Positions 1 to 11,544 of a stretch of 64,000 bases of DNA are shown piece by piece. Origin of the DNA: Trachythela sp. YZ-2020. Its lineage: Eukaryota; Cnidaria; Anthozoa; Malacalcyonacea; Clavulariidae. The stretch lies in assembly GCA_016169945.1 (NCBI GenBank), contig JADLSH010000279.1, positions 3,348,001-3,412,000 on the forward strand, written 5' to 3'. How positions within the stretch are numbered: position 1 is the first letter of the stretch; every line of letters starts with the position of its first letter. The notes beneath the pieces are model-generated. The model searched no databases, was not told the DNA's origin, and saw only the letters and a program-made list of their open reading frames with translations. Both the position numbers and the translations under genes were made by a program.

Positions 1-572
1 AATAATGTTTGGTATGCAAGTCCACGTCACATATCCATAATGGTTTATAAGAAAAGTTTCTATATCTTATTTGTTCTCAAATGTAATTCCATAGAATCGA
101 CAAGTTTGATCTTGTGAGAGAATGACATATATATATGTTTTGCTCACTTTAGCTTTTTCTATTTGATGAACACACAGATATGTAACATTCTCTGATAAGT
201 CATTATGCATGTGGGAGGTAAATCACAGTCTATATAGTGAGATACATTGAATGACTATTGAAATAAGCCAGCATGTATAATACAAAAATCACGCGATGTT
301 TAAAGCAACTAAAATGTTGTTGGTGAGATCCTTATGTTGTTACTACATTATAATCGCTTCATAAACTGACTTTCTGTTGTTGTTTTTCTGTACTCTTTAT
401 CGTAAAATACACGAAATTTCACCGAGTCAATAACCGTGACTAATTTCAATACATCAAAAGTACTAGATGAGATGTCTCAGTAACTGGGATCATATATACA
501 GACATTAGAATATTGTTTGTAATGCCGTCAAATGCTCAGTGTTAAGCCCACATAACTCACAATATAGATCTT
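1..572. repeat. Partial cassette tail sequence
   Basis: This stretch repeats the tail part of the cassettes seen further on, for example 1270-1800, 6100-6640 and 41780-42320. Shared landmarks are the word ATGGTTTATAAGAAAAGTTT, a conserved ACACACAGATATGTAACATTC block and the phrase GTTAAGCCCACATAACTCAC near 545. It joins directly to the head of the next cassette at about 573. No gene is seen. Confidence 0.75.
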
Positions 573-2390
573 TCTTTGGCGAATTTCTTGCGAAAGATTC
601 TTATATAGTTTGGCGTGTTATTGTAGGACAAAAACTACTTTAGAATATACAGTCTTTAAAATGCCTTTAATCCTTACGTGTTTAGCATACGTGTTTTGCG
701 GTTATTTTAGATCTATTTATCCCAGCCATTTTCGTCATTTCGTCAGTAAGTTGTTCCAGCAATTTGTTATCGTCTTGCAATTCAACAACTTGTTAACAAG
801 ATGTGAGTGACAACCTTGTAGGCGTAACAACATCATAAAATGACAATATTGTTACAACTTGTTGACAAGCCTGTTGGAATTGGTTATTTACATAGATTTC
901 ATGCTGACATCCTACGATATAGCTTCTTTCCATTTTTTATAACACGGGAAATTTGTGCACTTTGTACTTCATGTGTTCATGCAGTATGAGGGGATTCGAA
1001 GAGCTCCCCATCGATATCTGTTTCTTCGGATAGATATCTAAGCTCTAAAAAACTACCTGACTGTATTTTTAACTCCACATAACGCATTTGTGATTTGCTG
1101 GGTTGCTGCATTTTCTACAAATATTCCGGTTGTGTTTATACCTAATAACGTAGGAACTTTTCGTTTCAGACTTCGAAACATATTTTGCAAAATTATTCAT
1201 AAGTACAGTATTGTAATTTTCATAATTTGCAACGGAAATGGGGAGTGTTTTCAACTTCCAAGTGACGCATGGTTTATAAGACAAGTTTCTACATCTTATT
1301 TGTTTTCGAATGTAACTCCATAGAATCGACAAATTCAATCTGGTGAGAGAATGACACATATATATAATTATATATGTTTTGCTCAATTTAGTTTTTTCTA
1401 TTTGGTAAACACACAGATAGGTAACATTCCTGATATAAGTCATTATGCATGTGGGAGGTCAGTTACCGCCTACGCAATGGATACATTTAATGACTATTGA
1501 AATAAGTCAGCATGTATAAGACAAAAGTCACGCGATGTTTAAAGCAACTAAAATGTTGTTAATGAGATTCTTATGTTGTAACTACATTATAATCGCTTTA
1601 TAGACTGGCTTTCCGTTCTTGTCTTTCTGTATCGTAAAATAGACGAAATTTCACCTAGTCAATAACCGTGACTAATTTCAATACATCAAAAGTACTAGGT
1701 GATGGTATTAACCAGGATCATATAGACATATACACAGACACTAAAATATTGTTTGTAATGCCGTCAAATGCTCAGTGTTAAGCCCACATAACTCACAATA
1801 TAGATTTTAGTTTATTTATTACCACCGTTCAAATCACAGAATCACTTGCCAACACAACCTCGTACCACAATCTCTATAACCAACCTACATTCTATCACTA
1901 ATTTGTAATCACACACTACTATATATAAACCAAAGCATTTAAACTCAGCATTGAAATCGATGCGCAATAGGCGATCAGCGATGGTTTTATTCGCATTATC
2001 GTTGGAGCAGTTCTGTCTAAAATCACTTTATATTTGAAATCAGTACACAATCACTAAACACAGGACAAGACGTCAAACAGCTGAGGTACAACCGCTATCA
2101 TGTCAACGATAGAGGCTGGTCATAGCTTGTATAAATATAAGCTGTTTATATAAACGAGATCCTTTAAACCGGGCATGCATCTACATTTAGTTGTGTTTTT
2201 AAACAGAGTAAATAGAGGCATATTGGTCAATGGTCATAGCATGTGTGGCAGACAGTGGTCGTTTAAGGCTTCTGCACTTGCAGCAGCACTTCCTTGCGAT
2301 AGTAACTCCTAGTATGTTAACTAGTTATTACCTCGCTAGCAGGTCACAATATGACATGAACTCTCATGCACAGTACTCAATGTAACTGAA
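573..2390. repeat. Gene-less short-form cassette
   Basis: It starts with the recurrent head word GGCGAATTTCTTGCGAAAG, also found near 14,496, 16,328 and 38,642. It continues with a stretch containing the dispersed AACTTGTTAACAAG repeat at 740-890, then runs into the same tail as the gene-bearing cassettes from about 1190 onward. Head and tail match the gene-bearing units but the interior has no long ORF. The short ORFs here recur between copies without a conserved ATG, so I do not call them genes. Confidence 0.7.
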
Positions 2391-2672
2391 AGTCAGAGAA
2401 CAAGTTTCTGCTCAATTTCCAATTAGTGTAATTAGATATAAAAACTTTTTTTCTCATACCAGTTGGTCATTAGTATGTGTGTACATCTTTTGTTTATTGA
2501 ATTGTGTTGCCATTCAACTTATTGGAGCAGCACACGTCATTTTTCAATTGACTTTTCGATTTAGAATTGGGGGGGGGGGAGCGGTGGGGGGTGAGAGGTC
2601 GGTCTAAATTTATGAGTCGGTCTCATTTCGAAACTTCACCTCCCCCAGCCAAAATCGATATGTACGCCCCTG
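2391..2672. other. Spacer with no recognised feature
   Basis: I see no gene. It includes a run of G residues near 2568-2578 and a purine-rich stretch. It separates the gene-less cassette from the gene-bearing cassette that starts at about 2673. Confidence 0.5.
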
Positions 2673-2904
2673 GTTATTGTAAGACAAAAACTACTTTAGA
2701 ATATACAGTCTTTAAAATGCCTTTAATCCTTACGTGTTTAGCTAACATGTTATGGATTCCATTATACACCATTTATTCAAAAAATGTAGAATATATTCAA
2801 TGAATAGACGCACATATAAAAGTTTGAGAAGTGACGCGATCATCCTTACCCAACTTTTCCAGACCTCCATAGCAAGTATGTATTACGTAATCTGTATTTG
2901 AAAC

Positions 2905-3097
2905 TAAATGTCTGTTCACACGATCCGATTTGTAGAATCCGATTCTCCTCCTGACGTATGTGATTTCACACAATACAGCAACAACTACACTTTTCCTCAG
3001 GTATGAGCCAATAGCCTTACTGTTGTCAGCAAATCCAGTAAATCACATACGTCAGGAGGAGAATCAGATGCGACAAATCTGATCGTGTGAACAGGTC
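2905..3097. mobile_element. Foldback MITE, family 1
   Basis: The ends are inverted copies of each other: TCTGTTCACACGATCCGATT on the left and GATCGTGTGAACAGGTC on the right. A second inner pair is CCTCCTGACGTATGTGATTT and its complement. Close relatives lie at 7450-7652 and 30660-30850, with a partial one at 29120-29272. There is no coding capacity, so it is a non-autonomous DNA element. Confidence 0.75.
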
Positions 3098-3157
3098 TTA
3101 AGAACGACATTGAAAGTATATTAATATCTTGAACGGGTAGTTTCAGTGTAGGTAGCG

Positions 3158-3345
3158 TCTATACACGATATGCTGCGAGTCTTTAGGATCAAACTACCTG
3201 AAAAATACAACAAAGAACTTCGACGTTTCAAGCGAAGGCCCTTCCTTCGTCTGGAAGTTAGGTTCATTATAGTCGAAATGTCAAAGTTCTTGTTGTATTT
3301 TTCAGGTAGTTTGATTCTACAGACCCTCAGCATATCTTGAAAGTA
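3158..3345. repeat. Long inverted repeat, family 2
   Basis: Two arms containing AAACTACCTGAAAAATACAA and its reverse complement face each other around CTTCCTTCGTCTGGAAG. The same structure recurs at 7712-7890. One arm only is present near 38,985-39,065 and a fragment near 20,437-20,490. No coding content. Confidence 0.7.
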
Positions 3346-4083
3346 ACTATCATTTGCATTCAGTGTTATACATGCAGTGCTAACAAGTTGTTTTTGAATT
3401 TTTCAAAAAGATTTTCATCTGACAATTAAACGCCCCCCAAAAAGCGATCGTTTTTTAACGTTTTGGCTTTGTTCCTGGGTACACGTGATCGTCACATGCA
3501 TTAATTAACTGTAATTATAAAATAACATGTATATAACGTGTGCTCTGATTGGTCGAAACCCGTGTTTGGATCAGGCCATCCAAACACGGAAACCATAAAG
3601 TAATTGTATCATCTAACAGTTTGAGCTGTTGTAATTTGTGTTCAATAAATGATATATTTTTACTTACAAAAAATAACAAAGCCAAAACTATACAACACAA
3701 TTAGGAATTGTTCATCAGTTTAGTGTCGCTATTCTTTACTTTAATTCTACTTCAAACTCCTGTTTCAGTTACAAATTCATACAATTTTCCTATATAGGTT
3801 ATTTGACACTTATTTACTGTCTATAGAGGCCAAGCGAAACAGCTCTATGAAAAGCTGTGAAAAACAAATTACTTTATTGTTTGTATAATGCATATCAATT
3901 AAAATTCATATTTAACCACGGCAAACTAGTGTTTTTACCGGCCCTGTATTAGACAGGGACCTATATTAAGGAGTCACTAGTCAGTTTCCACAGTTATATA
4001 CAGATTTGACTGTATACTACAGTTGACGGAATTTACCAATCTTGACAAACTCAAGTTCTATTACAATTCTGAAAGTGATTTTA

Positions 4084-5796
4084 CTACAGTTGAAGAAAAG
4101 CTGCTCCTGTTTTACCAACTAAAGCAACTGCGCCATTTGGGTGAGAAGTTAGCATAGCATATCGCATCCATTCGCTGAACCCCAAACATAAACTGTCTAT
4201 TAATTCTCCAGTTTCTGAGAAACTAAAAAGACTGTAGGGTGTTGAGTAGTCCGTTTTAACTAGAATACGTTTTGTGACATGATTTACTGCAACCGAATAA
4301 ATCCTTCCATGTCGTTCCGGTATCTTAATATTGCGTTGTAACTGTCCGTCTTCTGTGTAGATAAAAACAGTATCAAGGTAATCTGTGGCAATTATTTCTG
4401 CTCCATTAATATCTGAGAACCGTATGTTCCAACACTGGTGGCCAGATAATTCGTTGAGATGAAAACGTTTGTCGACATTAAACGAATTCAGCTCAATACA
4501 TACATTTCCAATATACAGAATGTTCTCCACGATATCTAAAATAGCAATCTTCCCGTCTTTGTTTATTGCCATGTGCACGCAATTCAGATGAAAAGGTAAC
4601 GGAGACTCAAGTTTTTTGTTTCCATTCGCATCAAAGATAAACAACTTAAAACTCCATTGACCATCGCTTTCTTGAAATCCCGTGATGACGTAAAGGTTAT
4701 CTTCGGCATCGATATTCATCGTAGCAACTCGGCATTCTGACGCATGCTCTTCTTTGGGAACTTCACATAATGTACGGCTTTCTCCTGAGGGTTTAAAAAT
4801 TTTAATAGTATCCTCTCTATACATCTTTGCAACAATCTCTCTTTTGCTGTTTACAACAGAGTGTGGAGGGAAAATTTCATCACCAAATGTAAAATCTGGA
4901 TACAGTGACATAACTTTCACACCAGACTCTTTAAGTTTTTCAACAAGACGATATTCTCCAAACACGGGATGGTAATTTTTCTCACCAAGCAAAATTGTGG
5001 GCCAGTCCGCCAAAATCGCTAGTCGCAAATTCGTGAACTTTCTGGCGAAATCAAACAATAGTTGGTTCATTAAGTGAACGGACGAAGCGTTGTTAAGTCG
5101 CTTCGTTTTATTAAATCGCGACTTGAATCCTCCGTCAATCAGAACGGAAAATATTTCTCGAATAGCTCCGATATCATGAAGCTGCTTCAGGTATTGTAGA
5201 CAATCGCTCACGCCTGCGTCTGGGTATTCCAATTTTTCTAAAATTCTGGCCGCTATTCGAACCTGCGATGCTTGAATTCGGTCCTCAATTGACAAGGCTT
5301 CGTTGCAGAAGGCTTTGGTGGCATTTTCATGTGCGAGCTCGAATGATTTCATTGCAGACTTGAAGCGTTCGCTAGAATGTATTTTCAACGAAGTGATGGC
5401 ATTTATCAAAGCAACAGCCTCGTTGATAGAAGAATCAGGACCAGTGTCTCTGGATGACGCAGCTTCAACTAAGGCCGCTTGTTCGGTCGATTCTGCTGTA
5501 TTCTCAGTGGATTTAAACTGAAGTAGAGCCTGATATAGTGCATTGACTCCATCTTGTAGAAAACAAAGGCTACTGAGTAAATCCTTTCTCGCTAAACCAT
5601 CCAACTTGGTTTTGATATCATCAAGTTTGCTGACGATTAAGCGCCGACATTCTTCGTCCGTGACGTCGCCATCTTTCAAACGTTCCGCAATTTCACTGCG
5701 AGCCTTGTTCGCCAAAAAGCCAAATGTAAGCTTCAAAACTCCGCTTACGATCTCAGTCATCTTGAACTCTCCTGAAATATTCACCCAAACAAACAC
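4084..5796 (-). CDS. Helical N-terminus + NHL-like beta-propeller protein, copy A
   Basis: A single uninterrupted ORF of 570 codons. The first ~240 residues are charged, heptad-rich and probably all helical (ARSEIAERLKDGDVTDEE, LDDIKTKLDGLARKDLLSSL). The last ~300 residues contain repeated beta-propeller-like strands of the type D-x-x-x-N-L-Y-V and D-G-K-I-A-I-L-D, ending GKTGAAFLQL. The likely true start is the Met at 5760 (MTEIVSGVLKLTFGF), because copy C aligns only from there; it has a purine at -3. I see no signal peptide or membrane helix. Function is unknown. I recall similar uncharacterised proteins as an expanded family in cnidarians. The NHL/SMP-30-type propeller reading is by pattern only. 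Intronless structure with duplicated flanks fits recent cassette duplication. Confidence 0.85.
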   Translation of the reverse strand: MFVWVNISGEFKMTEIVSGVLKLTFGFLANKARSEIAERLKDGDVTDEECRRLIVSKLDDIKTKLDGLARKDLLSSLCFLQDGVNALYQALLQFKSTENTAESTEQAALVEAASSRDTGPDSSINEAVALINAITSLKIHSSERFKSAMKSFELAHENATKAFCNEALSIEDRIQASQVRIAARILEKLEYPDAGVSDCLQYLKQLHDIGAIREIFSVLIDGGFKSRFNKTKRLNNASSVHLMNQLLFDFARKFTNLRLAILADWPTILLGEKNYHPVFGEYRLVEKLKESGVKVMSLYPDFTFGDEIFPPHSVVNSKREIVAKMYREDTIKIFKPSGESRTLCEVPKEEHASECRVATMNIDAEDNLYVITGFQESDGQWSFKLFIFDANGNKKLESPLPFHLNCVHMAINKDGKIAILDIVENILYIGNVCIELNSFNVDKRFHLNELSGHQCWNIRFSDINGAEIIATDYLDTVFIYTEDGQLQRNIKIPERHGRIYSVAVNHVTKRILVKTDYSTPYSLFSFSETGELIDSLCLGFSEWMRYAMLTSHPNGAVALVGKTGAAFLQL

Positions 5797-7181
5797 TATT
5801 ATAATATCTCGAGACAGTCACAAGATCAACACATGATGACCTGTCATGATATCCAATTTCATTTACATTTCACTTGCCAACACAACCTCGTACCACAGTC
5901 TATAATCACCTATATTCTATCACTAACTTGTAATCACACCCTGATATAAATATGATACCTAACTTACGACGTATCCATTTTTACTGACAGTTCATTACCT
6001 TTCACAAGTACAGTATTGTAATTTTCATAATTTGCAACGGAAATGGGGAGTGTTTTCAACTTCCAAGTGACGCAAATGCAAAACACAAATGCATCTGATG
6101 GTTTATAAGAAAAGTTTCTACATCTTATTTGTTTTCGAATGTAACTCCATAGAATCGACAAATTCAATCTGGTGAGAGAATGACATATATATAATTATAT
6201 ATGTTTTGCTCAATTTAGTTTTTTCTATTTGATAAACACACAGATAGGTAACATTCCTGATATAAGTCATTATGCATGTGGGAGGTCAGTTACCGCCTAC
6301 GCAATGGATACATTTAATGACTATTGAAATAAGTCAGCATGTATAATACAAAAGTCACGCGATGTTTAAAGCAACTAAAATGTTGTTGGTGAGATCCTTA
6401 TGTTGTTACTACATTATAATCGCTTTATAAACTGGCTTTCTGGTGTTGTCTTCCTGTACTCTGTATCGTAAAATACACGAAATTTCACCTAGTCAATAAC
6501 CGTGACTAATTTCAATACATCAAAAGTACTAGGTGAGATGTCTCGGTAACTGGGATCATATACACAGACACTAAAATATTGTTTGTAATGCCGTCACATG
6601 CTCAGTGTTAAGCCCACATAACTCACAATATAGATTTTAGTATATTTATTATCACCGTTCAAATCACAGAATCACTTGCCAACACAACCTCGTACCACAA
6701 TCTCTATAATCACCTATATTCTATCACTAACTTGTAATCACACCCCACTATATATAAACCAAAGCATTTAAACTCAGCATTGAAAATCGATGCGCAACAG
6801 GCGATCAGCGATGGTTTTATTCGCATTATCGTTGGAGCAGTTCAATCTAAAATCACTTTATATTTGAAATCAGTACACAATCACTAAACACAGGGCAAGA
6901 CGTCAAACAGCTGAGGTACAACCGCTATCATGTCAACGATAGAGGCTGGTCATAGCTTATATAAATATAAGCTGCTTATATAAACGAGATCCTTTAAGCC
7001 AGGCATGCATCTACATTTAGTTGTGTGTTTTTAGACAGAGTAAATAGAGGCATATTGGTCAATGGTCACTTCCTTGCGATAGTAACTCCTAGTATTTTAA
7101 CTAGTTATTACCTCGCTATCAGGTTACAGTATGTGTGTGTTTGAGTGTTTGTATGCTAGGAGGATAACTAAAAAGCTATAA

Positions 7182-7272
7182 TTAACCAATAACTGGCAGT
7201 ACCCTACCACTGACGACAAAGTAAAATACTAAAGTAAGGCGCATCTGGGTGCATTGCCAGCTAATGGGTTAA
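7182..7272. mobile_element. TTAA-flanked MITE (piggyBac-like ends), cassette A copy 1
   Basis: Bounded by TTAA at both ends, with terminal inverted repeats of the form CCCATTARCTGGCA; this copy begins TTAACCAATAACTGGCAG and ends TGCCAGCTAATGGGTTAA. TTAA target sites and CCC termini are hallmarks of piggyBac-type elements. It is internally deleted relative to the next copy. Confidence 0.65.
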
Positions 7273-7297
7273 CAAGAGACACTGGCAGATAGTTTTG

Positions 7298-7326
7298 CTA
7301 ACCATTAAATGGCCGTACCCTACCAG

Positions 7327-7364
<38 letters not shown>

Positions 7365-7409
7365 ACTAAAGTAGGGCGCATCTGGACGCATTGCCAGCTA
7401 ATGGGTTAA
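7298..7409. mobile_element. TTAA-flanked MITE, cassette A copy 2
   Basis: A fuller copy of the same element in the same orientation, starting in a mutated CTAA and ending TGCCAGCTAATGGGTTAA. The interior carries the family words GTCTGGCGTTAGACAGAG and AGTAGGGCGCATCTGG. Confidence 0.65.
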
Positions 7410-7439
7410 CAGCAAGAAAATATCAATTATGTCGCTATT

Positions 7440-8580
7440 GTGTATTTGAAACTAAAGGTCTGTTCACACGATCCGATTTGTAGAATCCGATTCTCCTCCT
7501 GACGTATGTGATTTCACACAATACAGCAACAACTACACTTTTCCTCAGGTATGAGCCAATAGCCTTACTGTTGTCAGCTAATCCAGTAAATCACATACGT
7601 CAGGAGGAGAATCAGATCGGACAAATCTGATCGTGTGAACAGGTCTTAAGAACGACATTGAAAGTATATTAATATCTTGAACGGGTAGCCTCAGTGTAGG
7701 TAACGTCTATACACGATATGCTGCGAGTCTTTAGGATCAAACTACCTGAAAAATACAACAAAGAACTTCGACGTTTCAAGCGAAGGTCCTTCCTTCGTCT
7801 GGAAGTTGGGTCCATTATAGTCGAAATGTCAAAGTTCTTGTTGTATTTTTCAGGTAGTTTGATTCTACAGACCCTCAGCATATCTTGAAAGTAACTATCA
7901 TTTGCATTCAGTGTTATACATGCAGTGCTAAAAAGTTGGTTTTGAATTTTGCAAAAAGATTTTCATCTGACAATTACGCCCCCCCCTCCCCAAAAAAGCG
8001 ATCGTTTTTTAACGTTTTGGCTTTGTTCCTGGCTACACGTGATCGTCACATGCATTAATTAACTGTAAATCTAACAGTTTGAGCTGTTGTAATTTGTGTT
8101 CAACAAATGATATATTTTTACTTACAAAAATATCAAAGTCAAAACTATACTACACAATTTAGAATTGTTCATCAGTTCAGTGTCGCTATTCTTTACTTTA
8201 ATTCTACTTGAAACTCCGGTTACAGTTACAAATTCATACAATTTTTCTTATATAGGTTATTTGACACTTATTTACTGTCTATGAGGCCAAGGTCAAGGGA
8301 AACAGCGTCATGAAAAGCTACGAAAAACAAATTATTTTAGTGTTCGTATAATGCATATGAATTTAAATATATAATTGACCACGGCAAACTAGTGTTTTTA
8401 CCGGCCCTGTATTAGAAAGGGACCTGTATTAAGCAGTCAGTTTCCACAGTTATATACAGATTTGACTGTATACTACAGTTCAAGGAGTTTACCAATCTTG
8501 ACAAACAAAGTTTTATTACCATTGCTCTTTAATGTCAAAGTATTGCATGTTAAACTATTTCATTTCTGAAAGTAATTTTA
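7440..8580. repeat. 3' flank of gene-bearing cassette copy B
   Basis: Duplicates 2893-4083. It contains the family 1 foldback MITE (7450-7652) and the family 2 inverted repeat (7712-7890), then the CACGGCAAACTAGTG region before the gene. The cassette head is missing, so the unit begins inside what is flank in copies A and C. An AATAAA on the minus strand lies at 8512-8517, about 65 bases past the stop codon. Confidence 0.75.
7450..7652. mobile_element. Foldback MITE, family 1, second copy
   Basis: Near-identical to 2905-3097 with the same TCTGTTCACACGATCCGATT end and inverted partner. It was duplicated together with the cassette flank rather than inserted independently, since the surrounding DNA also matches. 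Confidence 0.75.
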
Positions 8581-10275
8581 CTACAGTTGAAGAAAAGCTG
8601 CTCCTGTTTTACCAACTAAAGCAACTGCGCCATTTGGATGAGAAGTTAGCTCAGCATATTCAATCCATTCGCTAGATCCTAAACATAAACTGTCTATTAG
8701 TTCTCCAGTTTCTGAGAAACTAAAAAGACTGTAGGGTGTTGAGTAGCCAGTTTTAACTAGAATACGTTTTGTGACATGATTTACTGCAAACGAATAAATA
8801 ATGCCAAGTCCTTCTGGTATCTTAACTTTGCGTTGTAACTGTCCGTTTTCTGTGTAGATATAAACAGTATAAAGATCTGTGGCAATTATTTCTGCTCCAT
8901 TAATATCTGAGAACTGTATGTTCACACACGTCAAGCTAGATAATTCGTTGAGATGAAAACTTTTGTCGACTTTAAACGAATCCAGCTCAATACATACATT
9001 TCCAATATACAGAATGTTCTTCACGTCATCTAAAATAGCAATCTTCCCGTCTTTGTTTATTGCCATGTGCACGCAACTCAGATGAGAAGGTAACGGAGAC
9101 TCAAGTTTTTTGTTTCCATTCGCATCAAAGATAAACAACTTAGAACTCCATTGACCATCGCTTTCTCGAAATCCCGCGATGACGTAAAGGTTATCTTCGG
9201 CATCGATATCCCTCGCAGCAACAAGGCATCTTGACGCATGCTTTTCTTTGGGAACTTCACATAATGTACGGCTTTCTCCTGAGGGTTTAAAAATTTTAAT
9301 AGTATCCTCTTCATACACTTTTGCAACAATCTCTCTTTTGCTGTTTACAACAGAATGGTAAGAGGAAATTTCATCACCAAATGTAAAATCTTGATACAGT
9401 GACATAACTTTCACACCAGACTCTTCAAGTTTTTTAACAACACGATATTCTCCAAACACGGGATGGTAACTTTTCTCACCAAGCAAAATCAGGGGCCAGT
9501 CCAAAAACCTTGACCGCAATTTCGTGAACTTTCTAGCGAAATCAAACAATAGTTGGTTCATTAGATGAACAGACGAAGCATTGTTAAGTCGCTTCGTTTT
9601 ATTTAACCGCGACTTGAATCCTCCGTCAATCAGAACGGAAAATATTTCTCGAATAGCTCCGATATCATGAAGCTGCTTCAGGTATTGTAGACAATCGCTT
9701 ACGCCTGCGTCTGGGTATTCCAATTTTTCTAAAATTCTGGCCGTCATTCGAACCTGCGACGCTTGAATTCGGTCCTCAATTGACAAGGCTTCGTTGCAGA
9801 ATGCTTCGGTGGCTTTTTCATGTGCGAGCTCGAATGATTTCATTGCAGACTTGAAGCGTTCGCTGGAATGTATTTTCAAGGAAGTGATGGCATTTATCAA
9901 AGCAACAGCCTCGTTGATAGAAGAATCAGGACCAGTGTCTCTGGATGACGCAGCTTCAACTAAGGTCGAGTCTGCTGTATTCTCAGTTGATTTAAACTGA
10001 AGTAGAGCCTGGTATAGTGCATTGACTCCATCTTGTAGAAAACAAAGGCTACTGAGTAAATCCTTTCTCGCTAAACCATCCAACTTGGTTTTGATATCAT
10101 CAAGTTTGCTGACGATTAAGCGCCGACATTCTTCGTCCGTGACGTCGCCATCTTTCAAACGTTCCGCAATTTCACTGCGAGCCTTGTTCGCCAAAAAGCC
10201 AAATGTAAGCTTCAAAACTCCGCTTACGATCTCAGTCATCTTGAACTCTACTGAAATATTCACCCAAACAAACAC
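8581..10275 (-). CDS. Helical N-terminus + NHL-like beta-propeller protein, copy B
   Basis: An intact intronless ORF of 564 codons and the closest relative of copy A. Compared by eye, the first ~235 residues show about six substitutions plus a short deletion in the linker after KSTENTA. The remaining ~335 residues show roughly fifty substitutions, concentrated in predicted propeller loops (for example the segment after FTKLR, and around HLNELS). The conserved start is the Met at 10239 (MTEIVSGVLKLTF), with the same upstream frame MFVWVNIS. All predicted propeller strand motifs are kept, including the C-terminal GKTGAAFLQL. Function unknown. Two intact copies this close together fit recent tandem duplication, perhaps with gene conversion of the 5' half. 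Confidence 0.85.
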   Translation of the reverse strand: MFVWVNISVEFKMTEIVSGVLKLTFGFLANKARSEIAERLKDGDVTDEECRRLIVSKLDDIKTKLDGLARKDLLSSLCFLQDGVNALYQALLQFKSTENTADSTLVEAASSRDTGPDSSINEAVALINAITSLKIHSSERFKSAMKSFELAHEKATEAFCNEALSIEDRIQASQVRMTARILEKLEYPDAGVSDCLQYLKQLHDIGAIREIFSVLIDGGFKSRLNKTKRLNNASSVHLMNQLLFDFARKFTKLRSRFLDWPLILLGEKSYHPVFGEYRVVKKLEESGVKVMSLYQDFTFGDEISSYHSVVNSKREIVAKVYEEDTIKIFKPSGESRTLCEVPKEKHASRCLVAARDIDAEDNLYVIAGFRESDGQWSSKLFIFDANGNKKLESPLPSHLSCVHMAINKDGKIAILDDVKNILYIGNVCIELDSFKVDKSFHLNELSSLTCVNIQFSDINGAEIIATDLYTVYIYTENGQLQRKVKIPEGLGIIYSFAVNHVTKRILVKTGYSTPYSLFSFSETGELIDSLCLGSSEWIEYAELTSHPNGAVALVGKTGAAFLQL

Positions 10276-11544
10276 TATTATAATATCTCGAGACAGTCAC
10301 AAGATCAACACATGATGACCTGTCATGATATCCAATTTCATTTATATTTCACTTGCCAACACAACCTCGTACCACAGTCTATAATCACCTATATTCTATC
10401 ACTAATTTGTAATCACACCCTGATATAAATATGATACCTAACTTACGACGTATGCATTTTTACTGACAGTTCATTACCTTTCATAAGTACAGTATTGTAA
10501 TTTTCATAATTTGCAACGGAAATGGGGAGTGTTTTCAACTTCCAAGTGACGCAAATGCAAAACACAAATGCATCTAATGGTTTATAAGACAACTTTCTAC
10601 ATCTTATTTGTTTTCGAATGTAACTCCATAGAATCGACAAATTCAATCTGGTGAGAGAATGACACATATATATAATTATATATGTTTTGCTCAATTTAGT
10701 TTTTTCTATTTGATAAGTACACAGATAGGTAACATTCCTGATATAAGTCATTATGCATGTGTGAGGTCAGTTACCGCCTACGCAATGGATACATTTAACG
10801 ACTATTGAAATAAGTCAGCATGTATAAGACAAAAGTCACGCGATGTTTAAAGCAACTAAAATGTTGTTAATGAGATCCTTATGTTGTTACTACATTATAA
10901 TCGCCTTATAAACTGGCATTCTGTTCTTGTCTTTCTGCACTCTGTATCGTAAAATAGACGAAATTTCACCTAGTCAATAACCGTGACTAATTTCAATACA
11001 TCAAAAGTACTAGGTGAGGTGTCTCGGTAACTGGGATCATATACACAGACACTAAAATATTGTTTGTAATGCCGTCACATGCTCAGTGTTAAGCCCACAT
11101 AACTCACAATATAGATTTTAGTTTATTTATTATCACCGTTCAAATCACAGAATCACTTGCCAACACAACCTCGTACCACAATCTCTATAATCACCTATAT
11201 TCTATCACTAACTTGTAATCACACCCTACTATATATAAACCAAAGCATTTAAACTCAGCATTGAAAATCGATGCGCAACAGGCGATCAGCGATGGTTTTA
11301 TTCGCATTATCGTTGGAGCAGTTCTATCTAAAATCACTTTATATTTGAAATCAGTAAACAATCACTAAACACAGGGCAAGACGTCAAACAGCTGAGGTAC
11401 AACCGCTATCATGTCAACGATAGAGGCTGGTCATAGCTTGTATAAATATAAGCTGTTTATATAAACGAGATCCTTTAAACCGGGAATGCATCTACATTTA
11501 GTTGTGTGTTTTTAGACAGAGTAAATAGAGGCATTTAATTGGTC

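Larger units (their letters stand above)
2673..4083. repeat. 3' flank of gene-bearing cassette copy A
   Basis: This is duplicated noncoding DNA downstream of the minus-strand gene at 4084-5796. It matches 7440-8580 and 38680-39706. The first part repeats the cassette head word CTTTAATCCTTACGTGTTTA and then diverges from the gene-less units at the following base (AGCTAACATG here, AGCATACGTG there). A candidate AATAAA polyadenylation signal on the minus strand is at 3873-3878. Confidence 0.7.
5797..7410. repeat. 5' flank and tail of cassette copy A
   Basis: Upstream DNA of the copy A gene, near-identical at first to 10276-10480, then continuing into the common tail (ATGGTTTATAAGAAAAGTTT through GGCGATCAGCGATGGTTTTA). 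Any promoter of the gene should lie in 5800-6000, but I cannot point to a specific box. The unit closes with two TTAA-flanked MITEs. Confidence 0.7.

Noticed and set aside
610..810. Recurrent 66-codon ORF MACYCRTKTTLEYTVF (also 12851 and 16359)
   Set aside because: It recurs only because the DNA is duplicated. It opens on TTG rather than ATG, is truncated or broken in other copies, and its first half lies in the shared cassette head and its second half in the dispersed AACTTGTTAACAAG repeat.
1069..1443. Minus-strand ORF MTYIRNVTYLC, repeated in several cassettes
   Set aside because: Its length and frame change between copies (10443-10751, 16817-17211, 41707-41985), with no sign of coding constraint.
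5303..5836. Plus-strand ORFs inside the 570-codon genes
   Set aside because: Shadows of the minus-strand coding frame; they recur in all three copies only because the gene is duplicated.
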